From a virus: DNA of 23,486 bases. The DNA is taken from positions 1 through 23,486 of the IMG/VR virus record IMGVR_UViG_3300027970_000146; one strand, 5' to 3'. A model generated the notes under the pieces. That model was not told the origin of the DNA and did not search any database. It saw nothing but the letters and a program-made list of their open reading frames with translations. The translations under genes were made by a program, and so were the position numbers. Below, piece by piece: positions 12,888 to 21,861 of this stretch. The stretch's first letter is position 1. Each line of letters starts with the position of its first letter.

Positions 12888-15800
12888 TTAAGTAATTACG
12901 ACTTCTTTTCTTATGTTACAACAATTTCCATCACTAACAGTTAAATAATATTTGCCAATTGATGGGAAGGTTGTTGTTTGACCAGTTGCGCCATTGCTCC
13001 AATCATAATATATTGGTGCGGTTCCGTTCACAACATTAGCCGTAGCTGTTAACCCTTGTGTTGTTATTGTAACACCTAATGAACAATCAACAATGACCGT
13101 ACCTTGTACTGTACAGCTAGTAGGTGTTACGCTTATTGTACTAACACCGCCAATAAATTCTGAACCATGGTTCATTTGCGCCAAACAAAGACTACCACAT
13201 GATGAAAGTTGTGGTTTCACAACTCTTATCGGTGTTTGTCCAGATAGTGATATATTTTGTGTTATTACCTCAACTGTTTGACATTGGCCAGACGTTCCAT
13301 TTATAGGACTTAATACTGTGTCGCCACTAAATACGTTTCCGCATAATAATGATGTATATGATTTATATTTAAACTTTTGTTGGTCAAATATTGTGTTTGT
13401 ATAAACCTTTATACTACCCCATATAGTTGTTGCTGGTATTACTTGTTCTATTATATCAACCCAATAATTACCAACCAAGTTAGCAAATTTGTCCATGGTA
13501 TAATAATCAAATGCTGAACTTTGGGCTGCACAATATGTTGTACTTTCTATGTACCTATCATATAAAGCTCTTAATGTTGGGTAAGCAGAAATTGTTTGCC
13601 TATTCTTAGCATCAATTAATTCAGATAATACATGATATTGGAAATCTTCTAATACTGTTACAGCTGATAATGGTTGTGTTAAAAGAGCATTAAAATCCAA
13701 TAAATCACCACATGTTGTGCCTGTATAATAACAAGACGTAGCTGATGATGGTATTGTTGTTTGAATACTACAAGATGGTGACCCATCACATGTGTTAAAT
13801 GCAAAACCATCTGGGCAAGTAAATGTTGTGTAGGTTGAACCAGTTTTACCGCTAGTTGTAAAAATAATATATGGTTCTAGTTGAGAAATTGTGGTAAGAC
13901 CGCTTAATATTGATACTGGCACATTATAAACTTCCGCACCAAAACCAGCTGGGTTTGGTGATGGATAAGCACCAGTGTTATCGTTAGCACCCTCTAATTC
14001 AATAATATTTGTACCACCGCTAAGAGTTATTGGAAAAACATTCCAAGTTCTATAGTTTAAATTTGGGTTATTGTTTGATGGACTAACGTCTATTATTGTT
14101 ATTCCATTTAATTTAGCTTTTATATAGTTATCACCAGATATACCAATACAATATTCAGCGGTTGCTGGCGCATCAAAACAAAATGAAAACCCAATAAAGG
14201 TATCTGCCGATATTGTAGTTCCTGTGGTTGCCCAAATACCTATATTGTTTAGTCTACCTCTATTGTAAGGTAAAGTTGTACCACTACCCCATAAATTATT
14301 TAATACTGTTGCTTCAACTGTTAATGTTGAACCAGTACCATTATCTTCCGCAAATACTGGCAAAGCAAATGAAGCACCAGTTATTGAAATGGGGAATATT
14401 TTATTAGTTATGTTTTCATGAAAAATTGCACCATTTGAATTCCAATTTAGGTCTGGCCCAGCTGTTTCAGCAGTAAATGTTATACCAACCCCTGTTGCAG
14501 GTACGTTTGTAAATCCAATACATTGTGTTCCATCTAGTGATAAAGTATACCCAGATGGGCATGATTTTGGTATAGTTTGACCTTCACAAATAAATTCACA
14601 AGTTGTTTGACCAGTCAATAAACACGGATTGTCAACAATGTAACACCAAACATCAGTTTCAATGGCTGCTGCAATGTTTATATCCAAATCAATTTCTTTG
14701 GTGTTTATAATTAAACGTTCGTTATCTATGTCGTAATTTGTTTGACGAATTGGGTATAGACCATTAGCGTTGAATACTCTAAAGTCTCTATTAACTGGTG
14801 TTGTATTTGCCAACCATGATTTTTTATTGTCAATAATCTTTTCTAATTTAAATCCTAGACACTCTGTCACAAATATATTTGTGTTTGATGTTGTAGAACA
14901 GTTTTTGTTCAACTTTATATTATCCATCAAAATGCAAATATCACCACACGTATGATTTAATTTTAGATTTATTTTGATTTTTTGATTTGTTATGGCTGAT
15001 AAAACAACTGGGTCGGTAATATCTGTGTTAAACGAAAGCCAATCAGAGTTAAAAGAATCTGTTGGTAGGCTGTCTGTAAATATTGTTATATCATCAGATG
15101 TGTTTTGTAAACCAGATTGATTAAAAAGTGCTTGCGTTAAGTTCTCAGCAACCGCATCACATGTTGTTGTATTTTCACCAATAAATTGACCAGTATTTAA
15201 ATACATTGGTTGACAATCAGAACCGCCACAAACGTAAAAACCGCTTGGTGACCTTTCTGTTAAGTAATTGTATAAGTTACCAGCGCCTATTGCTGGGAAA
15301 AGCGTATTATCCTCATATACTACAACATATGTTCCACCACTATAAACACTAAGAGTCATTGAAACATCTAACGTTTCAAACATATCAATAGGGTCACCGC
15401 ATTTTACAACTTGTGTTTCTTGTGTGGCGGTTAAAGTAGCCAACTGAGAATAAAGTGTTTGTAAGACATTATTACAATCAATTTGTTGTTGTAAAGAATT
15501 TGCTAAATTAACCTCTAATTGTGTTCTCGTACCAAATGGTATTGTACAAGTTGATAGTAATGGTTGGCCACCAGTTGCGACAGCTGTTTGTGATTGTTCG
15601 TATAATTGACTTACCTCATCACATCCATATGATGTTGGGTCACCGTTGATAAAATTTTCATAGTTAACCGCCCCCAATATTGTCGCCCAAGCAGATAATC
15701 CATCTGGTTCTGAAATACAAAAAGTTTGATTATTAACATGTCCAATATTTGGTGTTATTGGTTGTATAACTTGGGGACCTCTTGTTGGTTCACTTGTTGT

Positions 15801-16409
15801 ATTACCAAAAGCCGTACTACCCATAATTTGATTAGAAGAATTAGGTAAAGCAACATTTGATTGCGATATTGGTATAGAACAAAAAATAGAATACGGTGTT
15901 TGTTTTATTCCATCAGTCAAGAAATTTATTGTGTTCTGTATCGCACTACATTCTGTTTCTTGATTTTGAATTTCTCCTTGAAGGTTTATGATTTGTATTA
16001 AAACATCTGGGTCATACGTAGGTTCTGTCGAATTTTGTGATTCAAGTAAAAATTTATTAAGTGTTTCACACTTAATCTTAAATAAATAATCAAATTCAAC
16101 ATTAAGCTGACACGATTCGTTAGAACCAACATTGAATATCACACTAGAGTTACCAACAGGGTTTAATTCTATGTTAAATGAATTTTCAATACTACATTTT
16201 GATTTTGCAGACCATAAACATTTTTGATTATTTGCATCAAAAGTATAACCTAAAACTTCGCAACAATAGCTTGTTAAAAAAACTGGTGCCAAAACATTCT
16301 GTGTGTTTCTTACAAATATAGACACAGAACCATCTTGGTTCTCAACTAACGAACCGTTAGTAGATAAGTATTGTTTTGTATAACAACTAGTTTGTTTTCC
16401 TGTTGGCAT
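12888..16409 (-). CDS. Large Cys-rich tail/adhesin-like protein with C-terminal SprB/PKD-like domain (1173 aa)
   Basis: The N-terminal part has a Cys cluster, YCCEVLGYTFD with KCLWSAKSKC, at about residues 47-72. Further clusters occur near 615-632 (CPSGYTLSLDGTQC) and 865-880 (CPDGFAFNTCDGSPSC). Between them, about 635-825, is a beta-sandwich-like domain (IGFSFCFDAPATAEYCIGIS, ending NPAGFGAEVYN) resembling carbohydrate-binding or galactose-binding-like folds. Residues about 1109-1173 match the SprB-repeat/PKD pattern of Bacteroidota adhesins: GTAPIYYDWSNGATG, then GKYYLTVSDGNC. The whole looks like a modular receptor-binding or baseplate-attached protein. The start at 16409 lies 37 bases after the stop of the 904-aa gene, which has a similar Cys-rich end. 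Function beyond structural or adhesion is inference. Confidence 0.6.
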   Translation of the reverse strand: MPTGKQTSCYTKQYLSTNGSLVENQDGSVSIFVRNTQNVLAPVFLTSYCCEVLGYTFDANNQKCLWSAKSKCSIENSFNIELNPVGNSSVIFNVGSNESCQLNVEFDYLFKIKCETLNKFLLESQNSTEPTYDPDVLIQIINLQGEIQNQETECSAIQNTINFLTDGIKQTPYSIFCSIPISQSNVALPNSSNQIMGSTAFGNTTSEPTRGPQVIQPITPNIGHVNNQTFCISEPDGLSAWATILGAVNYENFINGDPTSYGCDEVSQLYEQSQTAVATGGQPLLSTCTIPFGTRTQLEVNLANSLQQQIDCNNVLQTLYSQLATLTATQETQVVKCGDPIDMFETLDVSMTLSVYSGGTYVVVYEDNTLFPAIGAGNLYNYLTERSPSGFYVCGGSDCQPMYLNTGQFIGENTTTCDAVAENLTQALFNQSGLQNTSDDITIFTDSLPTDSFNSDWLSFNTDITDPVVLSAITNQKIKINLKLNHTCGDICILMDNIKLNKNCSTTSNTNIFVTECLGFKLEKIIDNKKSWLANTTPVNRDFRVFNANGLYPIRQTNYDIDNERLIINTKEIDLDINIAAAIETDVWCYIVDNPCLLTGQTTCEFICEGQTIPKSCPSGYTLSLDGTQCIGFTNVPATGVGITFTAETAGPDLNWNSNGAIFHENITNKIFPISITGASFALPVFAEDNGTGSTLTVEATVLNNLWGSGTTLPYNRGRLNNIGIWATTGTTISADTFIGFSFCFDAPATAEYCIGISGDNYIKAKLNGITIIDVSPSNNNPNLNYRTWNVFPITLSGGTNIIELEGANDNTGAYPSPNPAGFGAEVYNVPVSILSGLTTISQLEPYIIFTTSGKTGSTYTTFTCPDGFAFNTCDGSPSCSIQTTIPSSATSCYYTGTTCGDLLDFNALLTQPLSAVTVLEDFQYHVLSELIDAKNRQTISAYPTLRALYDRYIESTTYCAAQSSAFDYYTMDKFANLVGNYWVDIIEQVIPATTIWGSIKVYTNTIFDQQKFKYKSYTSLLCGNVFSGDTVLSPINGTSGQCQTVEVITQNISLSGQTPIRVVKPQLSSCGSLCLAQMNHGSEFIGGVSTISVTPTSCTVQGTVIVDCSLGVTITTQGLTATANVVNGTAPIYYDWSNGATGQTTTFPSIGKYYLTVSDGNCCNIRKEVVIT

Positions 16410-16426
16410 TATTGTTTTTATTTAGA

Positions 16427-16434
16427 GATAAATA
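16427..16434 (-). promoter_or_regulatory. TATTTATA-like motif upstream of the 1173-aa gene
   Basis: On the minus strand GAATATTTATCTC lies in the 37-base gap before the ATG at 16409. It matches the octamer at 7 of 8 positions and is 17 bases from the start. Weak evidence alone; listed because the same context recurs upstream of other genes. Confidence 0.25.
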
Positions 16435-16446
16435 TTCATTTTATTA

Positions 16447-19161
16447 TTATGGGGTGTAAAAACAATCTATTTTTCTTGGATAAAAATTATTAGTAACCCC
16501 ATTTGCTTTATTATTATAGAAAGCATATATTGTTCCATTTTGACCATTTGCTATGTCAACCATACCAAATTGTGTTAATTGACATGCTACACCAACTTGT
16601 CCAGTAAATGGGTCGGTTATATTTGGAACGGGAGTTGTAAGTGTTTGACCAGCCGCATTTTTTTTAATACAATTACATTTATCTGGCATAACAACATGAT
16701 TACTTCCATCCAAATCTTTAAATAATAGATAATTAGATTGTTGAGCTTGTTGAGCTAATACTGGAAGGGTTACATAGTTTGTTTGAACCATCCATTTACA
16801 AGTAACAAAACAACCACATCTTTCAAATGACGAAGATGGTGTTTGGTTTGCTTTACAACAAATATAACCTTTATTTTCAACCACACCTTTGTTTATTTCA
16901 CTGTAAGGAAATGGGTTACCACCAACTTTTTTACAACAATCTATTGACGTAAATTTAGAATCCAAACCAACTCGTGAATTATTTACTTGGTAAACACTAC
17001 CATTTGGTAGATATTGTTCATACGAAAATGAAAGTAACCCAAGAGATGTTAAAGATGGTTCCTTTACAAATTTAGGACAATTTTGTTTTTTTGGTTCCGT
17101 TTCACTCACACAAAGGCTTAATACATTATCTATTTGACCAGTATCACAACCACATTCATTCAATATTGGTGATGGATTAGGGTCTACGATAATAGATGGT
17201 TTGAAGACAATACAATTATCCAAAGTACTACCATCTACATTTGTCATGTTTACCGATGTGACGGTTGTTGCTGTCGTAACACCGCTATTAAAACTACCGA
17301 AATCGTAATTACTATACAGATTTGTTGTGTCGGTTGTTGTTGTAACTGAACTAACCGTAACAGCGCTAAATCTAGGTATCAAACAAGTAAATTGGTCAAG
17401 ATACCTAGACCCACCGTCATATGGCCCAACGTGTGGGTTGTTGCCGCCCAATATATCTATTGTTGCACCTGTTCCGCCAGTTTCTCTATACCATAAACCA
17501 TAATTTTGAAAATACATGTCTGGTGTATCTGCTAATGGTCTTGGATAACCTTCAGAATCAATTGGATATATTGATAAATCATCATTATTTAACCCATTTA
17601 AAAGCAATACAGCATTAAATAACTCAACATCAATTGGTCCATCTGCTTTGTAAATGTATTCGTTGAATTGAATCAAACCTTTTGGTGACCCAATAAATCT
17701 TAATAAAAATTCAATTGATTTTCTTGCACCTTTTGATTTCCATATCCACGGACTATTTAGAATTATTCTTCTCCAAAGTTCAACATCAGCTTCAACTGGT
17801 GTCAAGCCAACGCTTTGACCAGAATAGGTTGATTGTGGTGTAGACACATAACTAGTTAATAAGTCATTGTCAAATACTGCCGATACTAATTCCCACCCTA
17901 AAACATTTGCTAAATTTTTAAGGTAAATGTCTGGCGTGTTATCTTTTTTATCGTAACTTACCGTATTTGCAAAACTAATACCTATTATGTATCTATTTAA
18001 CTCATCATATTCTCTACCATATATTTGTAACGTTTTGTTTATCTTTTGACCTGTATCATCTTCTTCGTCTGCTGATAAACGAACTGGTGCTGTGTCGAAA
18101 GATGTAATTGATTCAGAAACCAAAAACCTATTCATTAGGTTGCTTGATGACAAATCATTTACATCACAAATCTCTAATAATTTTGTTGCATAATCAAAAT
18201 AATCACTACTTTTAAAATCAATATTGTAACCATCACTTACTGGCCATGTTGCAGAATTTGTAACATAAACAATAACACCAACGTCTGATTTTACAGGATA
18301 GGTAAAGCTAGCGGTATATATTGGTGTTACATCACGACTTAACAAATAATACTCTAAATCAGGTAATTCATTGAAGAATTTATCTACTAAAACGTTTTTA
18401 GGTTTTATATGATATGTCGCAGCTAAATCTGGTGTTGCAGCTGAAAATGGGTCGCCTTTTACTTTAAAATAAGCATAATCATTAGAAGTATATGTTGACG
18501 CAGTATATTCTAATATTTCATATTCTTGATTATTATATGCAATTGCATATGAGTTGTAGTTAACCGTAAAATTTCTTAAGTCATTTGCTTCATTAAAAGT
18601 ATTAAGAATTGAACCATTTGTTGTATAAACAATTCCGAAATTATTATTTACAAATGATGTGTTTATTCTAAATGTTGATGTTTCATATAAATCATCATAA
18701 ATATAATTTTGTACTGTATTACCAGTTACTGGAACACCTAAAGCACCAGTTGTTAGTGGTGTCAAATACAAAGAAGCTGGCCACTTTAAAATTATATCCT
18801 CCAAAGAAACTCTCATAAGTTCTCTAAGGGAACCAAACAAAGCATAATAATCTAATTTTGATTTATCTAAATTTAAGATTGGTCTAGCATTGTCATCTAA
18901 CAATACAGCGGCTTGTTCTACCGTTACATTTAAACTTGATAGGGTGACAAAATTAGAAAAGTTTGATGTTGTAAAAAACTTTGTTAGTTTAGGGTCTAAG
19001 TTTGTTGTAACAGCAAAGTTACCCATTGTGAACAATGGGGTGTTGCCATCACTAGCAAGCTGTACACCAACTAAGTCAGGTGTAAAGTTTCTATACTCGA
19101 TACCATCAGTATAAACAACTTTTTGAGCATATCCAACTACTTTTATTCTGTCATTAGCCAT
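16447..19161 (-). CDS. Large tail/baseplate protein with P2 gpI-like core and Cys-rich C terminus (904 aa)
   Basis: Residues about 460-497 contain LWRRIILNSPWIWKSKGARK followed by SIEFLLRFIGSPKGL. This resembles the helical segment (R-x-L-L...Y-K-x-K-G-T...L-L...G) of phage tail proteins of the P2 gpI type and their large relatives, which join the baseplate to other tail parts. The N-terminal 450 residues are mixed alpha/beta without a recognised motif. From about 670 to the end there are roughly 15 Cys, including CGC, DCCKKVGG, ICC, CGCFVTC and CNC, which is unusual for a cytoplasm-assembled virion protein. The start lies 6 bases after the stop of the preceding gene, so both are in one operon. 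Confidence 0.6.
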   Translation of the reverse strand: MANDRIKVVGYAQKVVYTDGIEYRNFTPDLVGVQLASDGNTPLFTMGNFAVTTNLDPKLTKFFTTSNFSNFVTLSSLNVTVEQAAVLLDDNARPILNLDKSKLDYYALFGSLRELMRVSLEDIILKWPASLYLTPLTTGALGVPVTGNTVQNYIYDDLYETSTFRINTSFVNNNFGIVYTTNGSILNTFNEANDLRNFTVNYNSYAIAYNNQEYEILEYTASTYTSNDYAYFKVKGDPFSAATPDLAATYHIKPKNVLVDKFFNELPDLEYYLLSRDVTPIYTASFTYPVKSDVGVIVYVTNSATWPVSDGYNIDFKSSDYFDYATKLLEICDVNDLSSSNLMNRFLVSESITSFDTAPVRLSADEEDDTGQKINKTLQIYGREYDELNRYIIGISFANTVSYDKKDNTPDIYLKNLANVLGWELVSAVFDNDLLTSYVSTPQSTYSGQSVGLTPVEADVELWRRIILNSPWIWKSKGARKSIEFLLRFIGSPKGLIQFNEYIYKADGPIDVELFNAVLLLNGLNNDDLSIYPIDSEGYPRPLADTPDMYFQNYGLWYRETGGTGATIDILGGNNPHVGPYDGGSRYLDQFTCLIPRFSAVTVSSVTTTTDTTNLYSNYDFGSFNSGVTTATTVTSVNMTNVDGSTLDNCIVFKPSIIVDPNPSPILNECGCDTGQIDNVLSLCVSETEPKKQNCPKFVKEPSLTSLGLLSFSYEQYLPNGSVYQVNNSRVGLDSKFTSIDCCKKVGGNPFPYSEINKGVVENKGYICCKANQTPSSSFERCGCFVTCKWMVQTNYVTLPVLAQQAQQSNYLLFKDLDGSNHVVMPDKCNCIKKNAAGQTLTTPVPNITDPFTGQVGVACQLTQFGMVDIANGQNGTIYAFYNNKANGVTNNFYPRKIDCFYTP

Positions 19162-19167
19162 TTTCTA

Positions 19168-20091
19168 TTATACTGTTGTTACTGTTGTAAAGTTTTTAGT
19201 AAAATCAATAGTTGTTCTTTGTTGTCTAACTTCAAACAATGGTTTACCAGTAAACCTATCTTTTATTTCATACAAATCATACTGTTTGTAAATCTGATTA
19301 TTGAAGTTGTAGATAGTATAAATACCATCTTCGATAGATTTTGTTTGATTTCCGAACAAAGCAAAGGCCAATGTTTCAATATCTTGTTCAACCATTTCAA
19401 TTTCAATCATCAAAGGATTGAAAAATGTATTTGTTATGATAACTTGTTGGTTTGGTTGACCAATATAAGGTAACGCATTTGGTTTTACATTAGATGCTGA
19501 TGATGGTGAAACAGTGCAAAATGTTAAAGTTGAATTGTCATTAAACCTATATCTAATAGCTTTTTGATTGCTATTGGTTAAGTTTTGATTTACTGGTTCA
19601 GCTCTGTTATTTGATGTAATTACCCTAAAAAAGTTATTTATTTTAGCATCAGGACCACTAGTATTGGTACTCAAATACTCAACTCTGTACCCAACCAAAC
19701 CATTATTTTCGAATCTAGTCAAAAATTGTTGTGGAATAGCCGCCAAATCAAACAATAAACCTTGTATGTCTGGAAATGCAGACAATACACCAATGTCAAC
19801 TATTTTGGTTCTTATTTCTATTGGTTTTATTATAATTGAATAAAACCCTTTTATACCAAATAAATTTGCTGGTAATTTTAATGTATACATTCCACCAAAT
19901 ATTTCAAAACCAGTCACATTCGACTGAGTTTTGTTTGGATTATCCAGCGGTATTAAAACATCAGCTGGGTTTAACTTTTGTAATGTAGTGTTACCAATTT
20001 GGTCTCTAGATGGTGAATAATGATAGAAAATCTCAACGTCATCTGGTCTGATGTCTGCTGGTCTAACTATTCCATAAGTTCCTGTTGCCAT
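19168..20091 (-). CDS. Structural-operon protein of unknown fold (307 aa)
   Basis: The protein begins MATGTYGIVRPADIRPDDVE and is mostly beta-type sequence, with no signal peptide, membrane segment or enzyme motif. IFYHYSPSRDQIGN and FGGMYTLKLPANLFG are its most distinctive segments. It lies among closely packed tail genes, 49 bases after the preceding stop and 6 bases before the 904-aa gene. A baseplate or tail role is inferred from position only. Confidence 0.65.
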   Translation of the reverse strand: MATGTYGIVRPADIRPDDVEIFYHYSPSRDQIGNTTLQKLNPADVLIPLDNPNKTQSNVTGFEIFGGMYTLKLPANLFGIKGFYSIIIKPIEIRTKIVDIGVLSAFPDIQGLLFDLAAIPQQFLTRFENNGLVGYRVEYLSTNTSGPDAKINNFFRVITSNNRAEPVNQNLTNSNQKAIRYRFNDNSTLTFCTVSPSSASNVKPNALPYIGQPNQQVIITNTFFNPLMIEIEMVEQDIETLAFALFGNQTKSIEDGIYTIYNFNNQIYKQYDLYEIKDRFTGKPLFEVRQQRTTIDFTKNFTTVTTV

Positions 20092-20140
20092 TTTATTCTT
20101 TTTTTTTTATAATATAACTATGATTTTTTCAAAGTGTATT

Positions 20141-21022
20141 TTATGTTCTTCTAATTGTGTAAAATCCGTTACCATATCTGGCTAATTCTCCCATATTTTT
20201 TATTTCAGAAAGTCTTAAGTGCATATCCATAACTGAAGTTATACCTCTATCTATAAATACATCACTTTGAACTTCTGGTGTAGAAATTATTCCAAACAAA
20301 TATTCTTCTTTGGTAATGGCGGATAATGAGACTGTTGTTTGGTTTTTACCCTCACCCCTAAACCTAAATTGAGTTACTGGGATTACTTCAGTCACCCCAT
20401 CTTCATATGTAACAGTTCTAGTTATACCAGAATAGTCTCTATATAATATACCACTGCTTTGGTTATTTGTACCCAATAATGCATTATTCGCTGTATCTAC
20501 TACATAAACAACTGGCTCTCCATCAGATGAAACTCTACTAACACCGTTTATTGTATTTCCAATATAGTTTATGTATGTCTCAGCTTCAATATCCAAACCA
20601 ACTTTTAATCTGTCTAACTGACTATAAGAATACACGTCTTCTATTTTGCTATCTGTGAAACCAGTTATTGGTATATTAAAATATGCATAATATGATGATT
20701 CCGTATTCCCTGTAAAACGAAGTGTTTTAAGGTCTGTCTCAGTTATACCTGTAAATGCTGGTGGTAAAATACCAAACATAAAAGGTGAAGTATAACCACT
20801 CTGAATCATTTTATTAATTAAAATGGAATAATCTACTGGTGATTGAGCTACTGGAACATTTGAAAAATATTGTATATCAGTAAAAAGACCCATATCATCA
20901 ATATCTTGAGACAAGAAAATATTAACGTAAAACGTACTAGCGGTCATGGCACCCCATGATGAGCTAAAATCACCCCTATTTGTGCTGTTTTCTAACGATA
21001 TTTGACGTTTAACTAATTCCAT
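20141..21022 (-). CDS. Structural-operon protein of unknown fold (293 aa)
   Basis: The protein begins MELVKRQISLENSTNRGDFS and has no motif I recognise; the sequence is beta-rich with scattered Tyr and Asn. The C-terminal end (DMHLRLSEIKNMGELARYG) looks helical and conserved-like. Its ATG overlaps the stop of the 279-aa gene by one base (TAATG), implying translational coupling and related stoichiometry. Baseplate or tail role is inferred from the neighbours. Confidence 0.65.
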   Translation of the reverse strand: MELVKRQISLENSTNRGDFSSSWGAMTASTFYVNIFLSQDIDDMGLFTDIQYFSNVPVAQSPVDYSILINKMIQSGYTSPFMFGILPPAFTGITETDLKTLRFTGNTESSYYAYFNIPITGFTDSKIEDVYSYSQLDRLKVGLDIEAETYINYIGNTINGVSRVSSDGEPVVYVVDTANNALLGTNNQSSGILYRDYSGITRTVTYEDGVTEVIPVTQFRFRGEGKNQTTVSLSAITKEEYLFGIISTPEVQSDVFIDRGITSVMDMHLRLSEIKNMGELARYGNGFYTIRRT

Positions 21023-21861
21023 TATAGAGCATTTATTTGATATAAATTAACAAAAATCTTATTACCTAGGTAAGTTACATTATTTGATGGTGCTGGTATG
21101 TTTCCTTGATAGGAATCATCTATAGTATAGAAATACCCAGTTGTTGTCCTAGATAATATAAATCTAGTGTACAATTCGTGTATAAGCGTATCAATAGGTT
21201 GTGCTGCTTGTTTGACCATCATGTTTGTAGTTCTGCCATCTTTTGCATTTTTAAAGCTGGCTCTCATGTACAAGTATTTAGGTGGTCCGCCTATTAGCAA
21301 TTCATCTTTATAGTCATACAAAAAATATCCTTCAGAAAAACCTCTAGGATTTAAAAGAGGGCTTTCTAATGTGTATGTTATTGGTATTTGGTTTGCTGGT
21401 TTTGGTTGGCCGATAACACCAATTGGAGACCCCATGGGTACCAAATCAGATTGTGTTATTCTAGAATAAAGTGTAATATTTGTAACTAGATTTTGTGATA
21501 AAGGATTGTCAGAATCATAAAAATTCAAATTTAAAAAACTTTGTCTAAAATTTTCTTTTCTAAATTTTATATCATCATCTGTAAAACCTATTGCACCATA
21601 TGTATTACCAGCTATTAATGTTACTCTATATATTATTCTATCTATTGGTAGTGATGTTTTATCAATTGGAACAAACCTTGTTTTTTCGTAGTCAATAATT
21701 GGGTTAATGTTTTTTTCAGTTTCAACGTCAACAAACACACGGTCAACCAACTCAGCATTGTCAACAACTTGATATTCCATATTTATCGGAATATTTATTG
21801 TCGTTGCTGTTGTACCGCTAGCTAGTGTTGCTAGGTTTATTTGAAATTTGTTAACAAACAT
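21022..21861 (-). CDS. Structural-operon protein of unknown fold (279 aa)
   Basis: The protein begins MFVNKFQINLATLASGTTAT and reads as mostly beta-type with a helical segment near TLIHELYTRFIL. Its ATG lies 11 bases inside the end of the upstream gene, and its stop overlaps the next ATG by one base, so it is embedded in a coupled string of genes. No enzyme motif or membrane segment is visible. A virion (tail or baseplate) role is inferred from position. Confidence 0.65.
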   Translation of the reverse strand: MFVNKFQINLATLASGTTATTINIPINMEYQVVDNAELVDRVFVDVETEKNINPIIDYEKTRFVPIDKTSLPIDRIIYRVTLIAGNTYGAIGFTDDDIKFRKENFRQSFLNLNFYDSDNPLSQNLVTNITLYSRITQSDLVPMGSPIGVIGQPKPANQIPITYTLESPLLNPRGFSEGYFLYDYKDELLIGGPPKYLYMRASFKNAKDGRTTNMMVKQAAQPIDTLIHELYTRFILSRTTTGYFYTIDDSYQGNIPAPSNNVTYLGNKIFVNLYQINAL

